A stretch of 64,000 nt of DNA from Sphingomonas sp. OK281 (GCF_900115295.1 NZ_FOVZ01000005.1:310001-374000); one strand, 5' to 3'; shown: positions 29,442 to 39,510, counted from the first letter of the stretch. Program-made: numbers and translations. Notes: generated by a model from the sequence alone, not told the origin.

Positions 29442-30601
29442 CCGATACGCAAACGCCGCCGCCTGCCGCTGCTCCGGCCGGCAATCCGCGCGCACGCAAG
29501 CGCGCGCTGACGATCCTTGGCGTGGTCGTCGTGATCGGCGCGATCGTGTGGGCGGTGTTCCACTTCCTGCTCGCGGCGCCCGTCCAGGAGACCGACGACG
29601 CCTATGTCGCGGGCGACGTGGTGGCGATCACCGCGCGCGATCCCGGGCAGGTGACCGCGATCCATGCCGACAACACGCAGGTCGTGAAGGCGGGACAGCC
29701 GCTGATCGACCTCGACGCCGCGACCGCGGATGTCGGCGTGGCCTCCGCCGAGGCGGAGCTTGCGCGGGCGGTGCGTGCGACGCGCTCGGACTTTTCGAAG
29801 GTCAACGAGACCGGGGCTGCGGTCGTTCAGGCGGAGGCCGAGCTGGCGCGGGCGCGGAACGATCTCGCCCGTCGCCGCGGCGCCGCTGCGGAAGGCGCGA
29901 TCTCGGGCGAGGAACTGAGCCATGCGGCGGACCAGGTAAAGGTGGCGAGCGCGACGCTGCAACTCGCGCGCAGCCAGCAAGCACAGTCGCGTAACGGCGT
30001 CGTCGGCACGACGGTGTCGAACAATCCGGCGGTGCTGGCGGCGATCGCGGCGTATCGGCGGGCGGCGATCACGCGCAGCCACATGCACGTCGTCGCGCCG
30101 ATCGATGGCGTCGTCGCGCAACGCACCGTGCAGCTCGGGCAGCAGGTGTCGGCGGGGATGCCGTTGATGGCGGTGGTGCCGCTCGACCGCGTCTGGGTCG
30201 ACGCGAACTTCCGCGAGACGCAGTTGCGCGATCTGCGGATCGGGCAGGCTGCGACGGTGACGGCCGATATGTATGGCGACGATCTCGTCTATCACGGACA
30301 TGTCGTCGGCCTCGGCGCGGGTAGCGGCAACGCGTTCGCGCTGCTGCCGCCGCAGAATGCGAGCGGCAACTGGATCAAGATCACCCAGCGCGTGCCGGTG
30401 CGCATCGCGCTCGACAAGGGCGAGCTGCGGCGCAATCCGTTGCGGGTCGGGCTGTCGGTGAACGCGATCGTCAAGACCGCGGACAAGTCGGGAACGATGG
30501 TCGGGCGGCCGGCGGTGGCGGCGTATAAGGGTCTGGCGACCGGGCAGGGTGATGCCGCGGTCGATGCGAAGATCCGCCAGATCATCGCGGCGAACCGGTG
30601 A
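29438..30601 (+). CDS. emrA: EmrA-type membrane fusion protein
   Basis: 387 residues. One membrane segment (about residues 24-45), then QETDDAYVAGDVVAITARDPGQV (biotinyl-lipoyl-like domain), a coiled-coil hairpin of Ala/Glu-rich helices and a beta-barrel domain. It joins EmrB with the outer-membrane channel. The next gene, emrB, is 286 bases on. Confidence 0.92.
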   Translation: MTDTQTPPPAAAPAGNPRARKRALTILGVVVVIGAIVWAVFHFLLAAPVQETDDAYVAGDVVAITARDPGQVTAIHADNTQVVKAGQPLIDLDAATADVGVASAEAELARAVRATRSDFSKVNETGAAVVQAEAELARARNDLARRRGAAAEGAISGEELSHAADQVKVASATLQLARSQQAQSRNGVVGTTVSNNPAVLAAIAAYRRAAITRSHMHVVAPIDGVVAQRTVQLGQQVSAGMPLMAVVPLDRVWVDANFRETQLRDLRIGQAATVTADMYGDDLVYHGHVVGLGAGSGNAFALLPPQNASGNWIKITQRVPVRIALDKGELRRNPLRVGLSVNAIVKTADKSGTMVGRPAVAAYKGLATGQGDAAVDAKIRQIIAANR

Positions 30602-30654
30602 TGATTGTGCGCCGTTCGCTCCCGTCTTGCTGGGTTGGTGCCGGCGCTCCCTTC

Positions 30655-30711
30655 CTTGTTCTCCCGCGAAGGCGGGAGTCTAGTCTGGGTCCCCGCCTTC
30701 GCGGGGAAACA
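30655..30711. repeat. REP-like palindrome, family A
   Basis: TTGTTCTCCCGCGAAGGCGGGAG and CCCCGCCTTCGCGGGGAAACA arms in the emrA-emrB spacer. Confidence 0.85.
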
Positions 30712-30744
30712 GGCTTGTTGGTAACCTCCACGCTTCAGGCGGCA

Positions 30745-30848
30745 CCACCCCGGCGGAGGCCGGGGCCCAGTTGGAAAGGTGGTTGTAACAGCGCGCTGCC
30801 TTCCGTTAGCCTCGTCCCCCAACTGGGCCCCGGCCTTCGCCGGGGTGG
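30745..30848. repeat. inverted repeat, family B
   Basis: Arms CCACCCCGGCGGAGGCCGGGG and CCCCGGCCTTCGCCGGGGTGG. Two different repeat families lie side by side in one operon spacer. Confidence 0.85.
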
Positions 30849-30887
30849 TTGGGGTGCAGCAGTTCGCTCTCAGCGGGACGTTCTCTA

Positions 30888-32432
30888 ATGGCAGCCCCCT
30901 CCGGCCCCGGTCCCGCCCCCCTCGTCGGCGGCTCGCTCGCGCTCACTGCGTTCGCGCTCGCGCTCGGCACTTTCATGCAGGTGCTCGACACGACGATCGC
31001 CAACGTCTCGCTCCCGACCATCGCCGGCAATCTCGGCGTCTCGAGCGACAACTCCACCTGGATCGTCACGGCGTTCGCGGTCGCCAATGGAGTCGCGGTG
31101 CCGTTGACCGGGTGGCTGATGGGCCGGTTCGGGGTGGTGAAGACGTTTTGCACCTCGGTTGTCCTGTTCACGATCGCGTCGTTCCTGTGCGGGATCGCGT
31201 GGGATCTGCCCTCGCTGATCGGCTTCCGCGTGTTGCAAGGCGCGGTTTCGGGGCCGATGATTCCAGGCAGCCAGGCGCTGCTGATTGCGATCTTCCCTGC
31301 GCACAAGCGGGGCACTGCGTTGGCGATCTGGTCGATGACGACGCTGGTTGCGCCCATCATGGGGCCGATACTCGGCGGCTACATCTCCGATAACTATCAT
31401 TGGAGCTGGATTTTCCTGATCAACGTCCCGTTCGGGATCTTCACGGCGTTCATTTGCTGGAACAAGCTCGGCAAGCGCGACACCCCCACCCGGAAATTGC
31501 CGATCGATCAGGTCGGGCTGATCCTGCTGGTGATCTGGGTCGGCGCACTGCAGATCGTGCTCGATCTCGGCAAGAACGACGACTGGTTCGCCGCCGACCG
31601 GATCGTCGTCGCCACGATCGTTGCCGCGATCGGCTTTGTGGGTTGGCTCATCTGGGAGCTGACCGACGCCAACCCGGCCGTGAACCTGTCGCTGTTCAAG
31701 AACCGCAACTTCGCGATCGGCACGACCGCGTTCTGCCTCGGCTATGCGGTGTTCTTCGCCAACACGCTGTTGCTGCCGCTCTGGTTGCAGACGCAGATGG
31801 GCTATACCGCGACCTGGGCGGGGCTGGTCGCAGCGCCGAGCGGCGTGGTCGCCGTGCTGCTGACGCCGCTGATGGCGAAGCTTGCCGGCAAGTTCGATGC
31901 GCGCCTGCTCGCCACCGTGGCGTTCGCGGCGTTCGGCTACTCCTATTACCTGCGCTCCGGGTACACGACCTATGCGAGCTTCTACGACCTGATGCTGCCG
32001 ATGCTGGTGCAGGGTATCGCGATGAGCAGCTTCTTCCTTTCGATGCTGACGATTTCGTTCGACCGCATACCGGCCGAGCGCCTGCCGTCCGCGACGGGCA
32101 TCTCGAATTTCGCGCGTATCACCGCGGGCAGCTTTGCCGCCTCGCTGATTACGACCGCGTGGGATCGGCGGGAGGCCCTGCACCAGAGCCGGTTGTCGGA
32201 CGCCGTCGGTAGCGCGTCGCCCTATCAGATGGCCAGCGGCGCCTTGACCCGGATGGGCCTGACGGATGTCCAGGCGGCGGGCGCGATCACGCGGCAGATG
32301 GTCGGGCAGGCATATCTGCTCGCTTCGACCGATATCTTCCGCCTCTCGGCATGGCTGTGCCTCGCGCTGATCCTGCTCGTCTGGTGCACCCGCCGCGCCA
32401 ACCCCCCGCAAGGCCCAATTGCGGCCGACTGA
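30888..32432 (+). CDS. emrB: EmrB-type DHA2 multidrug transporter
   Basis: 514 residues, 14 hydrophobic segments. LDTTIANVSLPTIAGNLG is the DHA2 first-helix motif and GFRVLQGAVSGPMIPGSQA motif C-like. It exports hydrophobic compounds with EmrA and the NodT channel, driven by protons. ATG 30888 chosen; the open frame upstream is in repeat. Confidence 0.93.
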   Translation: MAAPSGPGPAPLVGGSLALTAFALALGTFMQVLDTTIANVSLPTIAGNLGVSSDNSTWIVTAFAVANGVAVPLTGWLMGRFGVVKTFCTSVVLFTIASFLCGIAWDLPSLIGFRVLQGAVSGPMIPGSQALLIAIFPAHKRGTALAIWSMTTLVAPIMGPILGGYISDNYHWSWIFLINVPFGIFTAFICWNKLGKRDTPTRKLPIDQVGLILLVIWVGALQIVLDLGKNDDWFAADRIVVATIVAAIGFVGWLIWELTDANPAVNLSLFKNRNFAIGTTAFCLGYAVFFANTLLLPLWLQTQMGYTATWAGLVAAPSGVVAVLLTPLMAKLAGKFDARLLATVAFAAFGYSYYLRSGYTTYASFYDLMLPMLVQGIAMSSFFLSMLTISFDRIPAERLPSATGISNFARITAGSFAASLITTAWDRREALHQSRLSDAVGSASPYQMASGALTRMGLTDVQAAGAITRQMVGQAYLLASTDIFRLSAWLCLALILLVWCTRRANPPQGPIAAD

Positions 32433-32564
32433 CCAAGATCGCTGTCATTTCTTTATGACGGATCGCGTCCGAAACGATTGATAGGCCATCGAAACACTAT
32501 CGAAACCAATAGACCCCTAACGGTGGCTTCACCAAATACGAACAGCCTGTGGGGGGCCAGATAC

Positions 32565-32840
32565 ATGATCATCAAGAACACCGCTTTGCGGATCGTAGCG
32601 ACATGCCTGCTGACGAGCGCGACTCCGTTATGGGCCGCGCCATCGTCCACATGTGTGCAGTCCGTGAGCAAGCCGCGCCTGATCTGCGACGAAGGTTCGT
32701 GCATTCGCGTCTCGGTCAACGACCTGTGCGACGCCGTGCGCGCTTCCTATCCCGCCAAGCGCCGGGTCGTGAAGCCGATGCGAAGCGAGGTCGACCCGGT
32801 TCGTAACGAACTGACCTTGCTGATCGCCAGCGTCAGCTGA
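32565..32840 (+). CDS. secreted small protein, 91 aa
   Basis: Signal peptide MIIKNTALRIVATCLLTSAT ending at WAAP, then a mature part of about 65 residues with four Cys (STCVQSV, RLICDEGSCIRV, NDLCDAV), enough for two disulfides. Unrecognised. The sequence just upstream has ATCGAAAC twice in tandem. Confidence 0.65.
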   Translation: MIIKNTALRIVATCLLTSATPLWAAPSSTCVQSVSKPRLICDEGSCIRVSVNDLCDAVRASYPAKRRVVKPMRSEVDPVRNELTLLIASVS

Positions 32841-32861
32841 AGCATAGGGGCGTGGCGGCTG

Positions 32862-33938
32862 TCAGCCGATCAGCGCGAACGCCGCGCCTGGTACGGTGAT
32901 GGCGTTGCCGGTCGATGCGAGTGTTCCATCGGCCAATATGTCGAGCATCGTGACGCGGTGATCGCGCTCGTGCACGACCATCATGCGGGCCTCTTCTTCC
33001 AATATCATGAAGAACCTGGGCGACACGCCGCCGCTGGTAATATGCTGGATCGGTGTCGCATCGCCGCGTGCATCGAGGGCAAAGACGGCAATGCTGTCAT
33101 GGCCGCGGTTGGAGACGTATAGACGGTCTCCAGCCGCGTTTGCGCCGATATGCGCGAGGATACTGTGGCCACTCCATCCGGCGGGGATCGTCGGCAACGT
33201 TGCGCGTTCTCGAAGTTCGACCGACCCATTACCGGTACCGTCGATGTCTAGCGTGACCAGCGTGCTGTCCAGTTCGCAGACGAGATACGCCAACCCGGGC
33301 TGGCTGTCGTGAAACAGCATGTGCCGCGGTCCCGAGCCCGGTGCAGCGCGAAACGCGGTTTGGACCGAACCGATGGTCCCGCTTTGCGCATCGAATGCAA
33401 ACGCGAGCACGGCGTCCGTGCCCAGGTCCGTTGCATACAAGGTTCGGTTGTCCGGACTGAAGCCGACCCAATGTGCGTGCGGCGATTCCTGCCGATCCGG
33501 ATCTGGGCCGCGCCCGTCGTTGACGTACACCATCGGTGGTATGATCGGCATGCCGCTATTCTGGTCGAGACGGTACACCGCGATGCCACCGTTGCCATAG
33601 TTGGCGACCGCGATACACGACTGGGTGGCATCGATCGCGACATGACAGGGCGCGGCGCCCTCGGTGGCCACGCTGCCGAGCCGATGCCAGCCGGAACTCG
33701 TCCGCCGATGGACGCCGAGCCTGCCGATATCCTGCTCGTCCGCCAGATAGTGGAGGTCGAATCGTGATGCATGGACGCCGAACGAGGCGTTGCTCGCGTC
33801 GCGATACGGCGGGCCGACCGCGAGCGAACCAGTCGTGCCGGTCAGGGGATACAGGCCGCCGCCGCCCTCACCGGCATAGGTGCCGATCCACGGGGACGGC
33901 GTGACGGAGAGGGCAGGTTCGATGTCGCGGTCGAGCAT
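32862..33938 (-). CDS. lactonase-family seven-bladed beta-propeller protein
   Basis: 358 residues, no signal peptide. Repeats such as PCHVAIDATQSCIAVANYGNGGIAVYRL, PHAHWVGFSPDNRTLYATDLGTDAVLAF and ANAAGDRLYVSNRGHDSIAVF are the blades of the Pgl/YbhE fold. That family contains 6-phosphogluconolactonase and muconate-lactonising enzymes; the substrate cannot be told. ATG 33938 follows AGGAG by 8 bases. Confidence 0.85.
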   Translation of the reverse strand: MLDRDIEPALSVTPSPWIGTYAGEGGGGLYPLTGTTGSLAVGPPYRDASNASFGVHASRFDLHYLADEQDIGRLGVHRRTSSGWHRLGSVATEGAAPCHVAIDATQSCIAVANYGNGGIAVYRLDQNSGMPIIPPMVYVNDGRGPDPDRQESPHAHWVGFSPDNRTLYATDLGTDAVLAFAFDAQSGTIGSVQTAFRAAPGSGPRHMLFHDSQPGLAYLVCELDSTLVTLDIDGTGNGSVELRERATLPTIPAGWSGHSILAHIGANAAGDRLYVSNRGHDSIAVFALDARGDATPIQHITSGGVSPRFFMILEEEARMMVVHERDHRVTMLDILADGTLASTGNAITVPGAAFALIG

Positions 33939-33985
33939 GGCAATGCTCCTACGGCGTGACGATGCATCGCCAAAGCCGAAACGGC

Positions 33986-34141
33986 TTATCGCTTCAGCGC
34001 GGCGATCAGCTGCTCGCGGTAGAGTTGTGCGAGGTCTTCGTGCATCCGTGCGATTGGTACGTTCTGCGCGAGCCGAGCCAGAACCGATTGATCGTCCATC
34101 CTGCGTTCGAGCACTGAGGGGTGCGGTAGATAATCCATCAT
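33986..34141 (-). CDS. small hypothetical protein, about 51 aa
   Basis: Reads MMDYLPHPSVLERRMDDQSV, then LARLAQNVPIARMHEDLAQL and YREQLIAALKR, a helical protein with conserved-looking spacing of Leu and Ala. It ends 47 bases before the lactonase start on the same strand. A second ATG is adjacent at 34138. No clear ribosome site. Confidence 0.5.
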   Translation of the reverse strand: MMDYLPHPSVLERRMDDQSVLARLAQNVPIARMHEDLAQLYREQLIAALKR

Positions 34142-34251
34142 CGTTCGGCTGCGCCCGGCATGTTGCCGGCAAATTTCAGACGAGCCGTCGTCCCATAAAG
34201 ATACCCGTTCGATGGCTGGCATTGCGGCCGGCATTGTCCTACCGACGCGCG

Positions 34252-34509
34252 ATGGGCGATCTGGATAGACTGGTTCCTTCGGGGATTATCGAGCAATGGG
34301 TCTATCACCTGAGGCGACAACGATCGCGCGCGAGCGATGCGATCTGGTTGATCGATCAGGGGTTTACTCTGCACGACGGGCAGGACGGCATTCCACAGCA
34401 GGACGCGACTGCACGCTGGCGCGCCGAACAGGAAACAGTCGTCGAAGAGGTCACCGCGCTGTTGGCGTTGTACGACAAGATCAATCTCGGCAAAGCGGAT
34501 ATGGAATAG
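34252..34509 (+). CDS. small hypothetical protein, 85 aa
   Basis: Helical and charged: GIIEQWVYHLRRQRSRASDA, IWLIDQGFTLHDGQDGIPQQ, and a tail EEVTALLALYDKINLGKADME. Divergent from the 51-residue gene; its stop is 7 bases from the convergent neighbour's stop. No recognised family, and no strong ribosome site. Confidence 0.55.
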   Translation: MGDLDRLVPSGIIEQWVYHLRRQRSRASDAIWLIDQGFTLHDGQDGIPQQDATARWRAEQETVVEEVTALLALYDKINLGKADME

Positions 34510-34516
34510 GGCCGGC

Positions 34517-34786
34517 CTAAACGCCGTAGCTTTTGCGCATCAACCAACCGGTATGCTGCAGCGACGAACTCTGCGGCGACTCCGCACCCGCCATGCCGGC
34601 GGCGAGTTCGGCAGAGGCTGCGAGTTGAAGATGCCGCTCGCTGAGCACGCGATGCGCCGTGCGTGCAGTCTCAGACCGCGATCGACGCGCAAGCCCCTGT
34701 TCCTGCGCAGCACGCTCCTGGTGATACTGGACCTGTGCATGCCACGCCTGCGCGCACTTGGTTTCGGCTAGGCTCGGGTCGGTCAT
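34517..34786 (-). CDS. hypothetical protein, 89 aa
   Basis: ATG 34786 (MTDPSLAETKCAQAWHAQVQ) follows GGAG. The chain is rich in Ala, Gln, Arg and Glu, and helical; no signal. It lies beyond the last gene of the RND operon only by orientation (start 34786, stop 34517). Function unknown. Confidence 0.6.
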   Translation of the reverse strand: MTDPSLAETKCAQAWHAQVQYHQERAAQEQGLARRSRSETARTAHRVLSERHLQLAASAELAAGMAGAESPQSSSLQHTGWLMRKSYGV

Positions 34787-34869
34787 GATGAACTCCAACA
34801 TCGCGACCGACTTGATCCTGTTTAGGTTCCGGCATGTTTCAAATGTAGGTTAATGCGGCAATCCGGTTA

Positions 34870-36279
34870 TCAGACGGGCTTGGATGCAGTTTGCCAGCCA
34901 CCGCCCAGCGCGCGGAACAGGTCGACTTGCGCCCCGGCGATCCGCGCGTCGGCGGCGGCGAGATCCGTGTCCGTATCGGCCAACGTACGCTCGGCGTCGA
35001 GGACGTCGAGGAAGTCGATCTGGCCTTCGCGCTGGCGGGCGCGGGTGATGCGGGCGGCGGTGGCGGCGTTGTCGTGCGCGGACTGTAGCTGCGTCCGGCG
35101 ATCGAGTTCGCGGGCGTAGTTCGACAGCGCGGTCTCGGTTTCCTCGAGTGCGGTGAGGACGCTGCCGTCGAAATTGGCGAGTGCGCCACGCGAGTCCGCC
35201 TCGGCGCCGGCGATGCGCGCGCGAGCCGCCGACTGGTTGAGCGACCAGTTTAGGAGGGGCCCGAGCAGCCAGCGGATCGGGCCGCCGGTGAAGATGTCGC
35301 CGACGCTGAGTGCGGTCGAGCCGATCGAGCCACCAAGCGAGATCTGTGGATAGAGTTGCGAGGTCTGCACGCCGATCCGCGCGGTCGCCGCCGCAAGCCG
35401 GCGTTCGGCGGCGTGGACGTCGGGGCGGCGTGCTAGCAACGCCGCACCGTCACCGATCGGGATCGGCTGATCGAGGCGCGGCGTGGTGGTGCGCGCGCCG
35501 GCGGTTGCGGGCAGGTCCTGCGGCGTGCGGCCGGTGAGCGTGGCGAGGCGGAACAGCGCGGCTTGGCGCTCGGCCTCGATCTGCGGAATGTTGGCGGCGC
35601 GCTGGTCGCGCAGGGCGGCGATCCGGACCTGATCGAGGCGGGCTGCACGACCGGCGTCGACGCGCTTGCCGGTCAGCGTGTTCGACTTGTCGAGCAGGTC
35701 GACGATCCGCCGCGCGACCGCGAGGCGTTCGGCGGACGAGGCTGCGTCGACATAGGCGCGCGTGGTGGCGGCAACGATCGAGACACGGACGGCGTCCGCA
35801 TCGGCCTGCGCGGCGCCGACGTCACCGCGGGCTGCCTCGACGTTGCGGCGGACTCGGCCGGCGAGATCGACCTCGTAGCTGACGTCGAGGCCTACGTCGT
35901 AGGTGGCGCGCTCACGATCGAGACCGGGCAGGTTCTGGAGTTGCGAGGTGCGGGCGTAGTTGCTGCTCGCGCCCGCGTTCACCTGTGGCTCGCGGTCGGT
36001 CTTCGCGCCGCGCAACGATGCGCGGGCGCTGTCGAGCCGGGCGACTGCCACGCGGAGGTCGGTGTTCGCCGCGAGCGCATCCGCGACGAGCCCGTCGAGG
36101 ACCGGGTCGCGGTACATCCGCCACCAGTCGTTGTCGGGCGCGGTAGTGACGGTGGCTGCATTCGCGGTGACGAACGATGCGGCCGCCTTGGGTGGGGTGA
36201 TCGGCGCGACGTAGTCGGGGCCGGCGGCGCAGGCGGCGAGCGTCAGCGCCGACAGGCTCGCGAGGAGGGCGGACTTCAT
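34870..36279 (-). CDS. RND-system outer-membrane lipoprotein, NodT family
   Basis: 469 residues. Lipobox LAAC (Cys 17), ACAAGPDYVAP start typical of OprM/NodT channels, and two OEP repeats. ATG 36279 is 11 bases after the permease stop. It completes a tripartite pump with the genes upstream. A second NodT protein in this window (28032) is no closer than family level by eye. Confidence 0.92.
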   Translation of the reverse strand: MKSALLASLSALTLAACAAGPDYVAPITPPKAAASFVTANAATVTTAPDNDWWRMYRDPVLDGLVADALAANTDLRVAVARLDSARASLRGAKTDREPQVNAGASSNYARTSQLQNLPGLDRERATYDVGLDVSYEVDLAGRVRRNVEAARGDVGAAQADADAVRVSIVAATTRAYVDAASSAERLAVARRIVDLLDKSNTLTGKRVDAGRAARLDQVRIAALRDQRAANIPQIEAERQAALFRLATLTGRTPQDLPATAGARTTTPRLDQPIPIGDGAALLARRPDVHAAERRLAAATARIGVQTSQLYPQISLGGSIGSTALSVGDIFTGGPIRWLLGPLLNWSLNQSAARARIAGAEADSRGALANFDGSVLTALEETETALSNYARELDRRTQLQSAHDNAATAARITRARQREGQIDFLDVLDAERTLADTDTDLAAADARIAGAQVDLFRALGGGWQTASKPV

Positions 36280-36289
36280 GATGCTGGTC

Positions 36290-39200
36290 CTATTCGGCTG
36301 GCTGAAGCGTCGGGGCGGCAGCGGTTGGCTTGCGGCGTTCGAACCGCAGCGCCAGCGCCCGTGCGACGACATAGAAGGTGGGGGTGAAGAGCAGACCGAA
36401 CCCGGTCACGCCGATCATCCCGAAGAACACCGCGGTCCCGAGCGCCTGGCGGAGTTCCGCACCCGCACCGGTCGCGATCACCAGCGGCACCGCGCCGAGG
36501 ATGAACGCGAAGCTGGTCATCAGGATCGGCCGCAACCGGTCCTTCGCCGCGCGCACCGCCGCCTCGACGGGAGTGAGGCCGTCCTGTTCCTCGGCCTGCT
36601 TGGCGAACTCGACCACGAGGATCGCGTTCTTCGCGGCGAGCGCAATCAGCACGACCAGGCCGATCTGCGTCAGGACGTTGTTGTCCATACCTCGCAGGTT
36701 CACGCCGGTCATCGCCGCGAGCAGACACATCGGCACGATCAGGATGATCGCGAGCGGCAACGTCAGGCTCTCATATTGCGCGGCGAGCACGAGGAAGACG
36801 AACACCACCGCCATGCCGAAGACGAGCGCGGCGGTGCTGCCGGCGGCCTTCTGCTGATAGGCGATGCCGGTCCATTCATGCGCGTAGCCTGCCGGGAGCG
36901 ACGCATCGGCGAGCTTCTCCATCGCGACCAGCGACTGGCCCGAGGAATAGCCCTTGGCGGTGTCGCCATCGACCTCGACCGCGGGGAACAGGTTGTAGCG
37001 GACCACGCGGTACGGGCCGGTCTTGTCCTTGAACGTCGAGACCGAGCCGACCGGGACCATCTGGCCCGAATTGGAGCGAGTCTTGAGGTTGGCGATGTCC
37101 GCGGTGGTGTTGCGGAACGGTGCGTCGGCCTGCGCGGTGACGCGGTAGGTGCGGCCCAACAGGTTGAAGTCGTTGACGAACGCCGAGCCGAGATAGACCT
37201 GCAACGCCTCGAACACGCGCTCGGGTGGGACGCCCAAGAGGTTGGCCTTGGCGCGGTCGACATCGGCGAAGATGCGCGGGGTGGCGGTGTCGAAGAACGT
37301 GTAGATCTGGGCGAGACCCTTGGTCTGGTTCGCTTGGCCGATCAGCGCGTAGCTCGTCTTGCCGAGGTCGGCGTAACCGTGGCCGCCCTGGTCCTGCACC
37401 ATCAGGCGATAGCCGCCGGCCGAGCCGATGCCCTGGATGAGCGGCGGCGGGACGATCAGCAGGCGCGCTTCGGTGATGTCGCCGGTCGCCTTCTGCGATT
37501 CCGCCATGATGCTCGCGAGCGTGACGCCGAGCTTCTTGCGTTCCTCGAAGCTCTTCAGCGGGATGTAGGCGGCGGCCGAGTTGGGGGCGAGCGTCTGCGA
37601 CGGACCGTCGAAGCCCGCGAGCATGACCGCTCCCTTGACGCCGGCGAGCGGCAGGATGCGTTTCGCGACCTTCTGCATGACCGCGTCGGTGCGCTCGACT
37701 GACGAGCCGGGCGGAAGCTGGATGACGGTCAGGAAATAGCCCTGGTCCTGCGCAGGCACGAAGCCCGACGGGGTGATCGTGAACACGCCGACCGTGACCG
37801 CGATCAACGCGGCATAGGCGATCATCATCCGGCGCGGCGCGGTGACTAGGCGGGCGGTGAGGCGGGCATAGCTGTCGCTCATCCGCTCGAACCCGCGGTT
37901 GAAGGCGTCGCCGGCGCGTCGCACGGTGCGGGTCACGCGGTTGCCGGAATCGGCGGGGGCGGTCGGCTTGAGCAGCATCGCGGCGAGTGCCGGCGACAGT
38001 GTCAGCGAGATCAGCAGCGAGATGATCGTCGCGGTCGAGATGGTCACCGCGAACTGGCGGTAGAACGCGCCCGAGAGGCCGGTGAGGAACACGGTCGGGA
38101 TAAACACCGCGCACAGCACGAGCACGATCGCGACGAGCGCGCCCGACACTTCGTCCATCGATGTGCGCGCCGCCTCCAACGGGGAGAGCCCGTGCTCGAG
38201 GTTGCGCTCGACATTCTCGACCACGACGATCGCATCATCGACGACGATGCCGATCGCGAGGACTAGGCCGAACAGCGACAGGTTGTTGAGGCTGTACCCG
38301 GCGGCGGCCAGCACCGCGAAGGTACCGATCAGCGAGACCGGGATCGCCACGATCGGGATGATCGCCGCGCGCCACTTCTGCAGGAAGACGAGGATGACGA
38401 GCACGACGAGGACCATCGCCTCGAAGAGCGTGTGCTTCACCGCGTCGATCGACTGCGCAATGAACTCGGTCGGGTTGTAGATGACCTTGTATTCGAGACC
38501 CTTGGGGAAGCGCTTCGACATGCTCTCCATCTCGGCGGTGACGGCCTGTGCCGCGCCGAGTGCGTTCGAGCCGGGACGCTGGAAGACCGCGGCGATGACC
38601 GTCGGCTTGCCGCTGAGATAGGTGTTGGCGCCGTAATCCTGCGCGCCGAGTTCGACGCGGGCGACGTCCGAGACGCGGACCTGACGGCCTTGCGCGTCGG
38701 TGCGGATGACGACGTCGGCGAACTGCTTGGGATCGGTCAGGCGGCCCTGCGTCTCGACGTTGAGCTGAAACGCGCTGTTGCCCTTGTCATAGGGCGGCTG
38801 GCCGAGCGTACCGGCGGCGACCTGGACGTTCTGCGCGCGCAATGCCGCGACGATCTCGCCGGCGGTGAGGTCTAGCGCGGCGGCGCGGCCGGGGTCGATC
38901 CAGATGCGCATCGAGTAATCGCGTGCACCGAACAGCTGCACGTCGCCGACGCCGTCGATACGGCTGAGGCGATCGCGGACCTGGGTCAGCGCGTAGTTAG
39001 AGATGTAGCCGCGATCGAGCGAGTTGTCGGGCGAGACGAGGTTCACCACCATCAGGAAGTCGGGCGACGTCTTGCGCGTCACCACGCCAAGACGCTGGAC
39101 GTCTTCGGGTAGGCGCGGGACGGCGACCGCGACGCGGTTCTGGACGAGCACCTGGGCTGCGTCGAGATTGGTGCCGATCTTGAAGGTGACGGTGATCGTG

Positions 39201-39469
39201 ACCTTGCCGTCGCCGGTGGATTGCGACGACTGGTACAGCATGTTGTCGACGCCGTTGATCTCCTGCTCGATCGGCGCAGCGACAGTTTCGGCGACCGTCT
39301 CGGCGGACGCGCCGGGATAGGTCGCGCTGACGGTGACGGTGGGGGGGACGATGTCGGGATATTGCGACACCGGCAGCGTCATGTAGGCGATCGCACCGAC
39401 GATCGTGATGATCACCGCGATCACGCCCGCGAAGATCGGCCGGGTGATGAAGAAGCGCGAGAAGCGCAT
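36290..39469 (-). CDS. RND multidrug efflux permease (HAE1, AcrB/MexF type)
   Basis: 1059 residues. FFITRPIFAGVIAVIITIVG is the first membrane helix; the proton-relay Asp pair is in GIVVDDAIVVVENVERN, and the Lys/Arg partners lie in later helices. It exports drugs from the periplasm or membrane. ATG 39469 follows GAGG. The open frame upstream is family B repeat. Part of the operon with adaptor and outer-membrane channel; TetR likely controls it. Confidence 0.95.
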   Translation of the reverse strand: MRFSRFFITRPIFAGVIAVIITIVGAIAYMTLPVSQYPDIVPPTVTVSATYPGASAETVAETVAAPIEQEINGVDNMLYQSSQSTGDGKVTITVTFKIGTNLDAAQVLVQNRVAVAVPRLPEDVQRLGVVTRKTSPDFLMVVNLVSPDNSLDRGYISNYALTQVRDRLSRIDGVGDVQLFGARDYSMRIWIDPGRAAALDLTAGEIVAALRAQNVQVAAGTLGQPPYDKGNSAFQLNVETQGRLTDPKQFADVVIRTDAQGRQVRVSDVARVELGAQDYGANTYLSGKPTVIAAVFQRPGSNALGAAQAVTAEMESMSKRFPKGLEYKVIYNPTEFIAQSIDAVKHTLFEAMVLVVLVILVFLQKWRAAIIPIVAIPVSLIGTFAVLAAAGYSLNNLSLFGLVLAIGIVVDDAIVVVENVERNLEHGLSPLEAARTSMDEVSGALVAIVLVLCAVFIPTVFLTGLSGAFYRQFAVTISTATIISLLISLTLSPALAAMLLKPTAPADSGNRVTRTVRRAGDAFNRGFERMSDSYARLTARLVTAPRRMMIAYAALIAVTVGVFTITPSGFVPAQDQGYFLTVIQLPPGSSVERTDAVMQKVAKRILPLAGVKGAVMLAGFDGPSQTLAPNSAAAYIPLKSFEERKKLGVTLASIMAESQKATGDITEARLLIVPPPLIQGIGSAGGYRLMVQDQGGHGYADLGKTSYALIGQANQTKGLAQIYTFFDTATPRIFADVDRAKANLLGVPPERVFEALQVYLGSAFVNDFNLLGRTYRVTAQADAPFRNTTADIANLKTRSNSGQMVPVGSVSTFKDKTGPYRVVRYNLFPAVEVDGDTAKGYSSGQSLVAMEKLADASLPAGYAHEWTGIAYQQKAAGSTAALVFGMAVVFVFLVLAAQYESLTLPLAIILIVPMCLLAAMTGVNLRGMDNNVLTQIGLVVLIALAAKNAILVVEFAKQAEEQDGLTPVEAAVRAAKDRLRPILMTSFAFILGAVPLVIATGAGAELRQALGTAVFFGMIGVTGFGLLFTPTFYVVARALALRFERRKPTAAAPTLQPAE

Positions 39470-39510
39470 GGGAATTTCCTCGGTAGAGGGGCGCGGGCAC
39501 ACACCAACGC

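Noticed and set aside
30885-32411. Minus-strand frame of 508 codons opposite emrB
   Set aside because: Composition is Arg/Gln/Glu-rich antisense; the emrB frame has all membrane helices.
32440-32470. Second possible Pho box (CTGTCATTTCT) before the 91-residue secreted gene
   Set aside because: Only one unit matches; the next 11 bases do not repeat it, and it is about 120 bases away.
36278-37702. Plus-strand frame of 474 codons opposite the RND permease
   Set aside because: Antisense shadow; no ribosome site and no recognisable motif.
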